Source of the DNA: Lysinibacillus telephonicus
GTDB lineage: Bacteria; Bacillota; Bacilli; Bacillales_A; Planococcaceae
Reading direction: 5' to 3'
Length of the DNA stretch: 61,622 bases
Assembly (NCBI RefSeq): GCF_003966145.1
Contig: NZ_RXNR01000023.1
Location: 1-61,622, forward strand
Both the position numbers and the translations under genes were made by a program. The notes below the pieces were generated by a model that did no database searches, was not told the DNA's origin, and saw only the letters and a program-made list of their open reading frames with translations. Below, piece by piece: positions 28,619 through 38,634 of this stretch. Positions within the stretch are counted from its first letter, which is position 1. Each line of letters starts with the position of its first letter.

Positions 28619-29398
28619 TTATGCTTCTTGTTCAACTGTTTCGTCTTCAATACCTAGTTCTTTTTTAATCCAATCATAACCTTCAGCTTCAAGACGTTGA
28701 GCTAATTCTGGTCCACCAGATTTTACAACACGGCCTTGCATCATAACGTGTACTTGGTCTGGTGTGATGTAGTTAAGTAAGCGTTGGTAGTGAGTGATTG
28801 CAAGACAGCCAAATCCTTCACCGCGCATTTCGTTAATTCCTTTTGCAACGACTTTTAATGCGTCGATATCAAGACCTGAGTCAATTTCATCTAAGATTGC
28901 GAATGTTGGTTTGATCATCATTAATTGAAGAATTTCGTTGCGTTTCTTTTCCCCACCAGAGAAGCCTTCGTTTAGGTAACGTTGAGCCATATCTTGGTCC
29001 ATTTCAAGGAAGTCCATTGTTTTATCTAGTTCACGGATAAATTTCATTAATGAAATTTCATCGCCTTCTTCGCGGCGTGCGTTAATTGCTGAACGGATGA
29101 AATCAGCGTTTGTAACCCCTGAAATTTCTGATGGATATTGCATTGCTAGGAATAAACCAGCTTTTGCACGCTCATCAACTTCCATTTCAAGCACGTTTTC
29201 GCCATCTATTTCAATAGTACCTTGAGTAACTTCATATTTAGGATGACCCATGATAGCAGAAGCTAATGTTGATTTACCAGTACCATTAGGACCCATAATT
29301 GCATGGATTTCATTAGTATTAATTGTTAGGTTTACACCTTTTAAAATCTCCTTATCTTCAATTGAAACATGAAGATCTTTAATAACTAAAGTTGACAT
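28619..29398 (-). CDS. sufC: SUF ATPase SufC
   Basis: 259-residue ABC-type ATPase. Walker A GPNGTGKST (36-44), signature FSGGEKKRNEI and Walker B FAILDEIDSGLD are all present. The SGGEKKR signature is specific to SufC. It drives conformational change of SufBD during cluster assembly. First gene of the operon; ATG at 29398 follows CGGAGG. Confidence 0.96.
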   Translation of the reverse strand: MSTLVIKDLHVSIEDKEILKGVNLTINTNEIHAIMGPNGTGKSTLASAIMGHPKYEVTQGTIEIDGENVLEMEVDERAKAGLFLAMQYPSEISGVTNADFIRSAINARREEGDEISLMKFIRELDKTMDFLEMDQDMAQRYLNEGFSGGEKKRNEILQLMMIKPTFAILDEIDSGLDIDALKVVAKGINEMRGEGFGCLAITHYQRLLNYITPDQVHVMMQGRVVKSGGPELAQRLEAEGYDWIKKELGIEDETVEQEA

Positions 29399-29448
29399 TA
29401 ATAATTACCTCCGTAAGTTGTGCATTGAATGGTAGAACCATTTTTAAT

Positions 29449-29463
29449 TTATTATCATTCTAA
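29449..29463. promoter_or_regulatory. PerR/Fur-like box in the sufC promoter region
   Basis: TTATTATCATTCTAA agrees with the 7-1-7 PerR/Fur consensus TTATAATnATTATAA at 12 of 14 positions. It overlaps a GATAAT -10-like hexamer about 50-65 bases upstream of sufC. The region is AT-rich, so a chance match is possible. Confidence 0.35.
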
Positions 29464-29845
29464 TCTTAACCGAAAACAGCGAACCATGCAAAAGATTTAT
29501 TCCACAAACATTACATTTCAGCTAAAACCATTAAAATATAGGCGTGTTATACATTTTTAATGTTTATAAGGAAAACAATGTTGATTAAAAGGGTGATCAA
29601 TCATTTTCAATAATACATTTCTAATTGAGAATTCATTTCACCAATCACTTTTCATGAACGTTTAAACTACAGACTTGTTTAGTTTTCCGCTAACCAATAT
29701 CATCCTATACATTTTAACTTTAAAATTATAGCAGTAAAATTGTGTTTTTAATATGTAGATTCCCGTTAAAAATTTAAATTCATAAGCTAAGAGTCAGAAG
29801 AACTCTCCTCCATCTGAGTACAATCAAAAAATTATAAAAAAAAAC
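29464..29845. other. Non-coding gap upstream of sufC
   Basis: About 380 bases of AT-rich DNA between the suf promoter and the gltBD terminator. I find no reading frame with a ribosome binding site and no strong structure. Confidence 0.6.
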
Positions 29846-29874
29846 CTGCTCATTTCTACAATTAAAATGAGCAG
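29846..29874 (-). terminator. gltBD terminator
   Basis: Minus strand CTGCTCATTT / AAATGAGCAG with a 9-base loop, followed by GTTTTTTTTT. It is 67 bases after the gltD stop. Confidence 0.85.
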
Positions 29875-29940
29875 ATTCTTAAAACTATTTTAAAAACTAT
29901 TTCGAAATAGAACTTTTTAATCAGCGCTATACTTCTCTTG

Positions 29941-31419
29941 TTATGCATTTACAGTAGTTGTTAAGTATTCGTGAACACTTGCAGCTACTGCGCGGCCTTC
30001 TTTTATAGCCCAAACGACTAAACTTTGACCGCGTCTTGCATCACCAGCAGCAAATACGCCTGGAACATTTGTTTCATAATCTTTTATAGAAGCTTGAATT
30101 CTGTTACTAACTAAATTAACACCAAATTGCTCTGGTAGTGGTTTTTCAACACCTTCAAATCCAATTGCAACAAATACATATTGTGCAGGCCAAACTTTTT
30201 CAGTACCCGGAAGCTCTTTAAAGTAATGGAATCCATCATCGCCTAATATTTTCTCCATTTGAATTGTATGGAGTTCTTTTACATTACCATTTTCATCCGA
30301 TACAATTTTTTTCGTTTGGATGCAATATTCACGTGGATCGCGTCCTTTTACTGCTGCCACTTCTTCATATGCATAATCTAATTTATAAAGATTAGGCTCT
30401 TGAGGCCACGGAGTATCTTCAGTTCTAGTTTTTTCAGCTTGAGGATGCTTCCCAAATTGGTATACAGAGCGACAATTTTGGCGAATTGCTGTTGCGACAC
30501 AGTCCGCACCAGTATCTCCACCACCAATTACAATAACATCTTTGCCTTTTACATCGATCGCTTTACCATCTTTAAAATTAGAATCAAGCAAACTTTGTGT
30601 AACACCAGTTAGGTAATCCATTGCTAAATGAACACCTTTTGATTCACTGCCCTCTAAGTGAAGAACACGCTGCTTTTGAGCACCAATACATAAAATAACT
30701 GCATCAAATTGTGCTTTTAGATCATCTGCTGTTATATCTTTGCCGATTTCAGTATTCAATACAAAATCGACTCCCTCTTGGCGAAGCAAATTCACTCGGC
30801 GCTCAATTACATCCTTTTCAAGCTTCATATTTGGGATACCATACATTAATAAACCGCCTGGACGATCTGCTCTTTCATAAACTGTTACGCTATGACCGAG
30901 CTGGTTTAATTGGTCTGCTGCAGCCAATCCTGCAGGCCCAGAGCCAACAACTGCAATTTTTTTGCCTGTACGATTTTGTGGAATACGTGGAACAATCCAA
31001 TTATTTTCAAAACCTTTATCAATAATGGAACGTTCAATCGACTTAATCGCAACAGCTGGATCTGTTATCGCTAGTGTACAAGAGCTTTCACAAGGCGCTG
31101 GACAAACGCGCCCTGTAAACTCTGGAAAGTTATTCGTCATGTGAAGACGGTCTAACGCTTCCTTCCATTGCCCTTTATAAACTAAATCATTCCATTCAGG
31201 AATTACGTTTTGGATTGGACAGCCCGCAGCTGCACCACGTATTTCAATACCCATATGACAGAAAGGTGTGCCGCAATCCATGCAACGAGCACCTTGCGTT
31301 TGCAATGATTCATCTGACAGCCTTGCAGCATATTCATTCCAATTCGAAATACGCTCTAGTGGAGGCTGTTCTTTCGTCTTTTCCCTTTTAAATTCCATAA
31401 ATCCTGTTGGTTTCCCCAT
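29941..31419 (-). CDS. gltD: Glutamate synthase small subunit
   Basis: 492 residues. N-terminal cysteines CMDCGTPFCH and CPAPCESSC bind [4Fe-4S] clusters; dinucleotide folds AVVGSGPAGLAAA and VIGGGDTGADC bind FAD and NADPH. It passes electrons from NADPH to GltB. It starts 15 bases after gltB, in the same operon. Confidence 0.95.
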   Translation of the reverse strand: MGKPTGFMEFKREKTKEQPPLERISNWNEYAARLSDESLQTQGARCMDCGTPFCHMGIEIRGAAAGCPIQNVIPEWNDLVYKGQWKEALDRLHMTNNFPEFTGRVCPAPCESSCTLAITDPAVAIKSIERSIIDKGFENNWIVPRIPQNRTGKKIAVVGSGPAGLAAADQLNQLGHSVTVYERADRPGGLLMYGIPNMKLEKDVIERRVNLLRQEGVDFVLNTEIGKDITADDLKAQFDAVILCIGAQKQRVLHLEGSESKGVHLAMDYLTGVTQSLLDSNFKDGKAIDVKGKDVIVIGGGDTGADCVATAIRQNCRSVYQFGKHPQAEKTRTEDTPWPQEPNLYKLDYAYEEVAAVKGRDPREYCIQTKKIVSDENGNVKELHTIQMEKILGDDGFHYFKELPGTEKVWPAQYVFVAIGFEGVEKPLPEQFGVNLVSNRIQASIKDYETNVPGVFAAGDARRGQSLVVWAIKEGRAVAASVHEYLTTTVNA

Positions 31420-31434
31420 GCCTAGAACCTCCTC

Positions 31435-34400
31435 TTATTTGGAAATGGCTAATTCTTTAGCGCCAGTTGTTTCAACAAATGCTTGCATTGCTGATTGCGA
31501 CTCTGTTAATCCTTGGAACTTATGATAATTAATCTTTTCAAGCATCGCTTTATAATCAGTTGGTACAACTTTCACAAACTTCGGTACAAATTGCTCCCAT
31601 TTTGCAAGGATGTCTAACGCAATTGTACTTTCCGTATGTTCTAAATGCTTAATGATCATAGAGCGTACAGCTTCAATTTCTGTTTTATCTTCTAAACGTT
31701 CGAACTGAATCATTTCCATATTGCATTTTTCTTTGAAGTCAGCTTCATTTGATGGTAATACATATGCAACACCACCAGACATACCTGCTGCAAAGTTTTT
31801 CCCTACATCCCCTAAAATAACGACACGTCCGCCAGTCATATATTCACAGCCATGGTCTCCAATCCCTTCGACAACAACGTTTGCACCACTGTTGCGAACT
31901 GCAAAACGTTCTCCTGCTCGACCGTTAATATAAGCTGTACCGCTAGTTGCACCGTATAAACATACGTTACCAGCAATAACGTTTCTCTCTTGTTCACCTT
32001 TAATTGGAGCAATCGCCACTAATTTACCACCTGATAATCCTTTACCAAAGTAGTCATTGACGTCTCCTACACAAGATAACGTCATACCACGTGGAACAAA
32101 TGCACCGAAACTTTGACCAGCATGACCAGTAAATTTCAACTTAATTGTTTCGTCATTTAGACCTTTTTCTCCGTACTTTTTCGAAATTTCACTTCCGATA
32201 ATTGTACCTACAACGCGGTCAGTATTTTTAATTTCGTATTGTAATTCAATTGGTTCTTTCTCTTTAATACTGTTTTCTACTTTTGGCAGAAGCTCACGAA
32301 TATCGAATGTTTCATCAATACGAAGATCTTGATTTGTTTGTTTTGTACGAGTTCCTTGTACTTGGTATAGCAATGCAGATAAATCTAATTGGCTCGCCTT
32401 CCAATGTGATTTAGCACGGTCACTTACTTGTAATACATCTGTGCGGCCAACCATCTCTTCAATAGTACGGAAGCCTAAAGCTGCCATATATTCACGCATT
32501 TCTTCAGCAACAAAGCGCATGTAATTGACAACATGGTCAGCTGTCCCCATGAATTTCGCACGCAACTCCGGATTTTGTGTTGCAACACCAACCGGACATG
32601 TATCTAGGTGACAAGCACGCATCATAATACATCCAAGAACGATTAGCGGCGCTGTTGCAAAACCGAATTCCTCTGCTCCAAGTAATGCTGCCATTACAAC
32701 ATCTTTACCAGTCATTAACTTACCGTCAGTTTCTAATGTTACGCGTTCACGAAGGCCATTTAACATTAATGTTTGATGAGCCTCAGCTAAACCAAGTTCC
32801 CAAGGCAACCCTGTATGTTTAATTGAAGTTTTTGGTGATGCACCTGTCCCTCCGTCGTAACCAGAAATAACGATAACATCTGCTCCACCTTTTGCTACAC
32901 CTGCTGCTATCGTACCAACACCAGCTTTTGCAACAAGTTTTACTGAAATTCGTGCATCACGGTTTGCATTTTTCAAATCGTAAATTAGTTCTGCCAAATC
33001 TTCAATTGAATAAATATCATGGTGTGGAGGAGGTGAGATTAAACCTACACCTGGAGTTGAACCACGAACTTCTGCAACCCATGGATATACTTTATTACCA
33101 GGTAATTGTCCACCTTCACCAGGCTTTGCTCCTTGCGCCATTTTGATTTGCAATTCTTTTGCATTTACTAAATAATGCGATTTCACACCGAAGCGTCCTG
33201 ATGCAATTTGTTTAATAGCACTATTGCGATTATCGCCATTTTCATCAACCGTGAAACGACCAGCATCTTCTCCACCTTCACCAGAGTTAGAACGGCCACC
33301 TAAACGGTTCATTGCAATTGCTAATGTTTCATGCGCTTCTTTTGAAATTGAACCAAAAGACATAGCACCTGTTTTAAAACGTTTTACAATTGAATCGACT
33401 GATTCTACTTCATCCAAAGGAATTGATTTATTCGACTTTTTAAATTCAAATAAATTACGTAAAAATCCGATACGCTCTTCATTTGCCATTTCTGCATACA
33501 TTCTATATAAACCAAAATCATTTCTTCTTGTAGCAGTTTGTAATGTATGGATTGTTTTTGGATTAAAGGCATGGTGTTCACCACTTGCACGCCATTGGAA
33601 ATCACTTCCAGAATCAAGTAAATCACTTTTCGATTCAAGTGCTAACTTATGACGGCGCTTTGCTTCTTCGCCAATTGTTTCAAGACCAATCCCATCAATT
33701 TGCGATGCAGTACCTGTGAAATATTTATCAATTACTTCCTTGCTGATACCAACAGCCTCAAATATTTGAGCACCACGATAAGATTGAACTGTTGAAATAC
33801 CCATCTTTGACATTACTTTTACTACACCATCTGCTATACCTTTGCGATATTTCTTAACCGCATCATCATAGCTAATTGTTAAATGCTCTGATTCGATAGA
33901 TTGTTTAATTGAGGCATATGCTAAATACGGATTAATTGCATCTGCACCAAAACCAATCAATGCAGCAAAGTGATGAACCTCTCTTGCTTCACCGCTATTT
34001 GCCAAAATACTTACTTGTGTACGTTTACCTGTACGAACTAAGTACTGATGCAGGGCACTTACAGCAAGTAAAACTGGAACTGTTGGCGTGTTTACATCAT
34101 CCAGTTCATCAGATAATACTAATAAGGAAATTCCTTCTTCAATCGCTGAATCAGCCTCTTTAAAAATTCGTTCTAATTCGTTTTCTAATGAATTTTCAAA
34201 CTGTAATGTAATGATTGAATTTTGGAAATATTTATTATCTAAACCTACTAATTCTTCTAATTCGCCATTTGTTAGAATAGGAGTCTCTAAGAAGATGCGT
34301 CTAGCATTGTCCGCATTTGGATGCAATAAGTTCCCTTCAGCTCCTAAAAGTGTCATTGTTGAAGTAACAATATGTTCACGAATCGAATCGATTGGTGGAT

Positions 34401-35955
34401 TTGTTACTTGTGCAAACAATTGTTTAAAGTAGTTAAACAAAGACTGTGGTCGATCAGATAATACAGCTAATGGTGAATCATTCCCCATCGAACCAATTGG
34501 ATCTTTTCCACTGCTCGCTATTGGAACAATATATTTATGAATATCTTCAAATGTATAGCCAAATGACTTTTGGCGTAATGTTAATTGATCCACTTCTTTT
34601 GGCAATTCTTCCTTTGAATCAACTGTAACTAAATTATCTTCAAGCCATCCTTTGTAGTCTTGTGCATTTGCCATTTCACTTTTTAGCTCTTCATCAGAAA
34701 TAATCTTTCCTTGTTCTAAATCGATTAACAGCATGCGGCCTGGACTTAAACGTTCTTTATATAATACGTACTTTTCATCAATATCAACTACACCTACCTC
34801 TGATGAAAAGACAATCATATCATCCTTCGTTACATAGTAGCGAGCTGGTCGTAAACCGTTGCGATCTAAAATCGAACCGATTTGCTTGCCGTCTGTAAAA
34901 CAGATTGCTGTTGGACCATCCCATGGTTCCATTAATGTAGAATGATATGCATAAAATGCTTTTTTCTCTTCAGAAATATGTGGGTTTTCAGTCCATGGCT
35001 CAGGGATTAACATCATTGCAGTATGTGCTGGAGTACGGCCTGCTAATACGAAAAATTCAAATGCATTATCTAACATTGAGGAGTCAGAGCCTGTATTATC
35101 AATAATTGGCAATAGCTTTTGTAAATCGTCTCCAAAGCTTTCTGAAATAAATTGTTGCTCTCGAGCAGTCATCCAGTTAATATTTCCACGCAATGTATTG
35201 ATTTCTCCATTGTGTACAATATAGCGGTTTGGATGTGCACGTTCCCAGCTTGGGAATGTATTTGTAGAGTAGCGTGAGTGAACGATTGAAAATGCAGAAA
35301 TAAAGCTTTCGTCTTGTAAATCCATATAAAACTCACTTACTTCTTCTGGAGTTAACAATCCTTTAAATACCATTGTTTGACTTGACATGCTTGGGCAATA
35401 AAATTTCTTGCCGTTTTCTTTCGCCCAAAATTCTGCTTGCTTGCGGATTAAATACAATTTTCGTTCAAAGGCCAAAGTATCTTTTACATTTTTGGCTTTT
35501 ATAAAAACTTGACGAACAACCGGGGCAGTTGATTTAGCAATATCACTTAAATTCCCCTTATTTGTAGGAGCTGTTCTCCAACCGATTAACGTTTGCCCTT
35601 CTTGTTCAATCAATTCGTTGATTTTTTGTTCAATGGATTCTCTCTCTCTAATATCCTCTGTAAAAAACAATTGACCAACACCATACTCACCCTTAGCCGG
35701 CAAGTTCAGTTCTGGACAATTCATTTTAAAAAATGCATCAGGAATTTGTACCATTAATCCGGCACCATCACCTGTTTTGCCATCACCGCCGCGCCCTGCA
35801 CGGTGGTCTAAACGACATAACATTTCTAATCCACTTTTTACGATTTCATGTGATGCGCGTCCCTTAATATTTGCATAAAAACCTATCCCACAAGCATCAT
35901 GCTCAAAACTTGGAGAATAAAGGCCTTGTGCGTTCGGTAGTTGATGAAAAGTCAT
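31435..35955 (-). CDS. gltB: Glutamate synthase large subunit
   Basis: 1506 residues. The glutaminase cysteine is C22 in EHDACGIGF, exposed after removal of a 21-residue propeptide. The central and FMN-binding domains follow, with the 3Fe-4S ligands in MRACHLDTCPVG, and the C-terminal beta-helix (SGGVAYVLP). Makes two glutamates from glutamine and 2-oxoglutarate. Divergent from gltC, its expected LysR-type activator. Confidence 0.96.
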   Translation of the reverse strand: MTFHQLPNAQGLYSPSFEHDACGIGFYANIKGRASHEIVKSGLEMLCRLDHRAGRGGDGKTGDGAGLMVQIPDAFFKMNCPELNLPAKGEYGVGQLFFTEDIRERESIEQKINELIEQEGQTLIGWRTAPTNKGNLSDIAKSTAPVVRQVFIKAKNVKDTLAFERKLYLIRKQAEFWAKENGKKFYCPSMSSQTMVFKGLLTPEEVSEFYMDLQDESFISAFSIVHSRYSTNTFPSWERAHPNRYIVHNGEINTLRGNINWMTAREQQFISESFGDDLQKLLPIIDNTGSDSSMLDNAFEFFVLAGRTPAHTAMMLIPEPWTENPHISEEKKAFYAYHSTLMEPWDGPTAICFTDGKQIGSILDRNGLRPARYYVTKDDMIVFSSEVGVVDIDEKYVLYKERLSPGRMLLIDLEQGKIISDEELKSEMANAQDYKGWLEDNLVTVDSKEELPKEVDQLTLRQKSFGYTFEDIHKYIVPIASSGKDPIGSMGNDSPLAVLSDRPQSLFNYFKQLFAQVTNPPIDSIREHIVTSTMTLLGAEGNLLHPNADNARRIFLETPILTNGELEELVGLDNKYFQNSIITLQFENSLENELERIFKEADSAIEEGISLLVLSDELDDVNTPTVPVLLAVSALHQYLVRTGKRTQVSILANSGEAREVHHFAALIGFGADAINPYLAYASIKQSIESEHLTISYDDAVKKYRKGIADGVVKVMSKMGISTVQSYRGAQIFEAVGISKEVIDKYFTGTASQIDGIGLETIGEEAKRRHKLALESKSDLLDSGSDFQWRASGEHHAFNPKTIHTLQTATRRNDFGLYRMYAEMANEERIGFLRNLFEFKKSNKSIPLDEVESVDSIVKRFKTGAMSFGSISKEAHETLAIAMNRLGGRSNSGEGGEDAGRFTVDENGDNRNSAIKQIASGRFGVKSHYLVNAKELQIKMAQGAKPGEGGQLPGNKVYPWVAEVRGSTPGVGLISPPPHHDIYSIEDLAELIYDLKNANRDARISVKLVAKAGVGTIAAGVAKGGADVIVISGYDGGTGASPKTSIKHTGLPWELGLAEAHQTLMLNGLRERVTLETDGKLMTGKDVVMAALLGAEEFGFATAPLIVLGCIMMRACHLDTCPVGVATQNPELRAKFMGTADHVVNYMRFVAEEMREYMAALGFRTIEEMVGRTDVLQVSDRAKSHWKASQLDLSALLYQVQGTRTKQTNQDLRIDETFDIRELLPKVENSIKEKEPIELQYEIKNTDRVVGTIIGSEISKKYGEKGLNDETIKLKFTGHAGQSFGAFVPRGMTLSCVGDVNDYFGKGLSGGKLVAIAPIKGEQERNVIAGNVCLYGATSGTAYINGRAGERFAVRNSGANVVVEGIGDHGCEYMTGGRVVILGDVGKNFAAGMSGGVAYVLPSNEADFKEKCNMEMIQFERLEDKTEIEAVRSMIIKHLEHTESTIALDILAKWEQFVPKFVKVVPTDYKAMLEKINYHKFQGLTESQSAMQAFVETTGAKELAISK

Positions 35956-36074
35956 GTAATTCCCCCCAAATCTTCGTAAATACCTTATTTACATTGTAAA
36001 GTTTTTAGAATAATATAAACAATATATAGTTTGGATTGAATTAATCTACTTTTTAGATAAATGAGGTGAAAACG

Positions 36075-36977
36075 TTGGAATTACGCCAATTGCGGTACTT
36101 TGTTGAGGTTGCGGAGCGTGAACATATTTCTGAAGCTGCCGAACATTTACATGTCGCCCAATCAGCCATCAGCCGACAAATTGCGAACTTAGAGGATGAG
36201 CTTGGTACAGTGCTTTTTGAACGAGTAGGCAGAAATGTAAAACTTACACCAATAGGTAAAATCTTTTTGGAACATAGTGTTACTGCCTTGAAGGCAATTG
36301 ATTTTGCGGTTAAACAGGTAGAAGAATATTTAGATCCAGCAAAAGGTACCATTAAAATCGGATTTCCAACAAGTTTAGCCAGTTATGTATTGCCAACTGT
36401 AATTTCTGCCTTTAAAAAAGAATATCCTGATGTTTTATTCCATTTGCGTCAAGGATCATATCGTTATTTGATTGATGCTGTAAAAAACCGTGAATTAAAC
36501 TTAGCTTTTTTAGGACCTGTTCCTGCCAAAGACGAAAGCATTAATACAATGATTCTTTTTAGCGAGAACATTCACGCCCTCCTTCCCGCTAATCATTCTT
36601 TGGTAAAGAAGGAAAAATTAAATTTAATTGATTTACGCAAAGAAAATTTCGTTTTATTTCCTGAAGGCTATATTTTAAATGAAGTCGTTGTTGATGCATG
36701 TAAATCTGCTGGATTTGTTCCAACTGTAACATCTGAAGGTGAGGATATGGATGCCTTAAAAGGATTGGTTGCAGCAGGTATAGGAATTACACTACTTCCT
36801 GAAAGCTCACTATATGATTCAACACCACGATTTACTGTCAAAATGCCTATTGAAAGCCCAAATATTATGCGAACTGTCGGAATAATTTACCCGACAAATC
36901 GTGAGCTTGCACCGTCAGAACAAGTATTTTTGAAATTTGTAAATACTTTCTTCTCACGACTTAATCGATTTTTATAA
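36075..36977 (+). CDS. gltC: LysR-family activator of glutamate synthase
   Basis: 300 residues. N-terminal winged helix-turn-helix (ELRQLRYFVEVAEREHISEA..) and LysR effector domain (~90-300). Length, N-terminus and divergent position to gltB match B. subtilis GltC. The frame opens at GTG 36066, but that is within the ribosome binding site GAGGTGA; TTG at 36075 restores the MELRQLRYF start. The 119-base divergent region (35956-36074) should contain its operators; I could not define them confidently. Confidence 0.92.
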   Translation: MELRQLRYFVEVAEREHISEAAEHLHVAQSAISRQIANLEDELGTVLFERVGRNVKLTPIGKIFLEHSVTALKAIDFAVKQVEEYLDPAKGTIKIGFPTSLASYVLPTVISAFKKEYPDVLFHLRQGSYRYLIDAVKNRELNLAFLGPVPAKDESINTMILFSENIHALLPANHSLVKKEKLNLIDLRKENFVLFPEGYILNEVVVDACKSAGFVPTVTSEGEDMDALKGLVAAGIGITLLPESSLYDSTPRFTVKMPIESPNIMRTVGIIYPTNRELAPSEQVFLKFVNTFFSRLNRFL

Positions 36978-36980
36978 ATA

Positions 36981-37022
36981 AAAGAAAAGCCCATTTGCTT
37001 CGAGAGCGAATGAGCTTTTCTT
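36981..37022. terminator. Bidirectional terminator between gltC and metQ
   Basis: AAAGAAAAGC..CATT / AATG..GCTTTTCTTT with two internal mismatches and T-runs on both sides, between convergent genes. Confidence 0.75.
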
Positions 37023-37027
37023 TTATT

Positions 37028-37888
37028 TTATTCACTTACAGGTACTACTGCGCCGCCCCATTCTTCAAGAATGAAGTTTTGAATTTCTTCAGAGCGTAAT
37101 ACTTCAACTAATTTTTTAATTGCATCATTATCTTTATCTTCAGAACGAACTGCGATTACGTTTACATATGGAGACTCTGAATCTTCAATCGCAATTGAAT
37201 CTTCAATTGGGTTGATGCCAGCGTCGATAGCGAAGTTTGAGTTAATAACTACCGCATCGCCTTCTTCATTTTCATAGTAAGTAACCATCATTTCAGGTGC
37301 ATCAGTTGCCTCAATTTTTAAGTTTTTAGGGTTCTCAACAATATCATCAAGAGTTGCTGCAGTTTTATCAATACCTTCTTTTAATTTAATTAAACCATTT
37401 GCTTCTAGTAAAGATAAAATACGCCCATGGTCAGGGACTGAGCTAGAAATAAGAATTGTTGCCCCTTCTGGAAGTTCATCTAAAGATGCATACTTTTTAG
37501 AATAAATTCCCATTGGTTCAATATGAATTCCGCCAGCATTTACTAAATCATAGCCTTCTTCAGCATTTTTTTGCTCTAAAAACGGAATATGTTGGAAATA
37601 GTTTGCGTCAATATCTCCATTTGCTAAATCTTGGTTCGGCAAAATATAATCTTGGTATTCTTCAATTTCTAATTCAATACCTTGTTCAGCTAAAAGTGGT
37701 TTTGCTTGTTCCAAAATTATAGCATGAGGTGTATGAGAAGCACCTACAGTTAAAGTAACAGTTTCTGATTCTTTTGCAGCATCATCTTCAGCAGCTCCAT
37801 CTGTAGAAGAAGTATCTTCTTTAGTACCACATGCAGCTAAAGCTAAAACAATTACTGATAAAACTAGAAATGATAAAAATTTCTTCAT
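37028..37888 (-). CDS. metQ: Methionine ABC transporter substrate-binding lipoprotein
   Basis: 286 residues of the NlpA/MetQ family. Lipobox LAAC puts the lipid-anchored cysteine at residue 20. Characteristic segments are VGASHTPHA, ANYFQHIPFLE and the late INSNFAIDAG. Third gene of metN-metI-metQ. Confidence 0.93.
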   Translation of the reverse strand: MKKFLSFLVLSVIVLALAACGTKEDTSSTDGAAEDDAAKESETVTLTVGASHTPHAIILEQAKPLLAEQGIELEIEEYQDYILPNQDLANGDIDANYFQHIPFLEQKNAEEGYDLVNAGGIHIEPMGIYSKKYASLDELPEGATILISSSVPDHGRILSLLEANGLIKLKEGIDKTAATLDDIVENPKNLKIEATDAPEMMVTYYENEEGDAVVINSNFAIDAGINPIEDSIAIEDSESPYVNVIAVRSEDKDNDAIKKLVEVLRSEEIQNFILEEWGGAVVPVSE

Positions 37889-37959
37889 CTTTTGTTTCCC
37901 TTCTCTCTTTTAATGTTCTATGTGAACGGATCTATACCGTATGCACCAAAATTGTTTGT

Positions 37960-38634
37960 TTACCGCTTATCAGTTTTTGTCGTTACAAAGTCTCCAATAA
38001 ATTGAATGACAAATACAACTATTAAAATAAATATTGTTGCCATAAGCGTTACATCTTCACGGCTGCGCTGGAATCCATCGATAAATGCTAAGTTTCCTAA
38101 TCCGCCAGCACCAATAATACCAGCCATTGCTGTATAACCTACCAATGTAACAGCTGTTACTGTAATCCCTGATAAAAGTGCAGGTAATGCTTCAGGGATG
38201 AGCACTTTCCAAATAATAGTCGAAGTTTTTGCCCCCATTGAACGAGCTGCTTCTATTACACCTTTGTCAATTTCTCTCAACGCGATTAATACCATTCTGG
38301 CATAAAATGGGGCAGCACCGACAATAAGTGCAGGTAATGCTGCATTAACCCCACGGATTGTCCCAAGTAAAAACTTTGTAAATGGAATTAATAAAATAAT
38401 TAATACGATAAATGGAATAGAGCGGAAAATATTTACCAGCGATCCAGTTATAAAGTTTGCCACTTTATTTGCCCAAACTTGATGTGGGCTAGTTAAAAAT
38501 AATAGAATCCCAATAGCTAATCCAAGAACAAATGTTGCACCAGTTGAGATGATCGTCATATAAAGGGTGTCATATGTAGCTTGCCACATATCCTCCCAAC
38601 TTACATTTGGAAATAATGTACTAAGCATGTTCAA
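37960..38634 (-). CDS. metI: Methionine ABC transporter permease
   Basis: 224 residues with five to six membrane helices and the permease motif EAARSMGAKTSTIIWKVLIPEALP (cited here in two parts: EAARSMGAKTSTII and KVLIPEALP). Its start overlaps the end of metN by 14 bases. B. subtilis calls this gene metP. Confidence 0.93.
   Translation of the reverse strand: MNMLSTLFPNVSWEDMWQATYDTLYMTIISTGATFVLGLAIGILLFLTSPHQVWANKVANFITGSLVNIFRSIPFIVLIILLIPFTKFLLGTIRGVNAALPALIVGAAPFYARMVLIALREIDKGVIEAARSMGAKTSTIIWKVLIPEALPALLSGITVTAVTLVGYTAMAGIIGAGGLGNLAFIDGFQRSREDVTLMATIFILIVVFVIQFIGDFVTTKTDKR

Noticed and set aside
33224-33652. 142-codon plus-strand ORF inside gltB
   Set aside because: Antisense shadow of the well conserved gltB frame.
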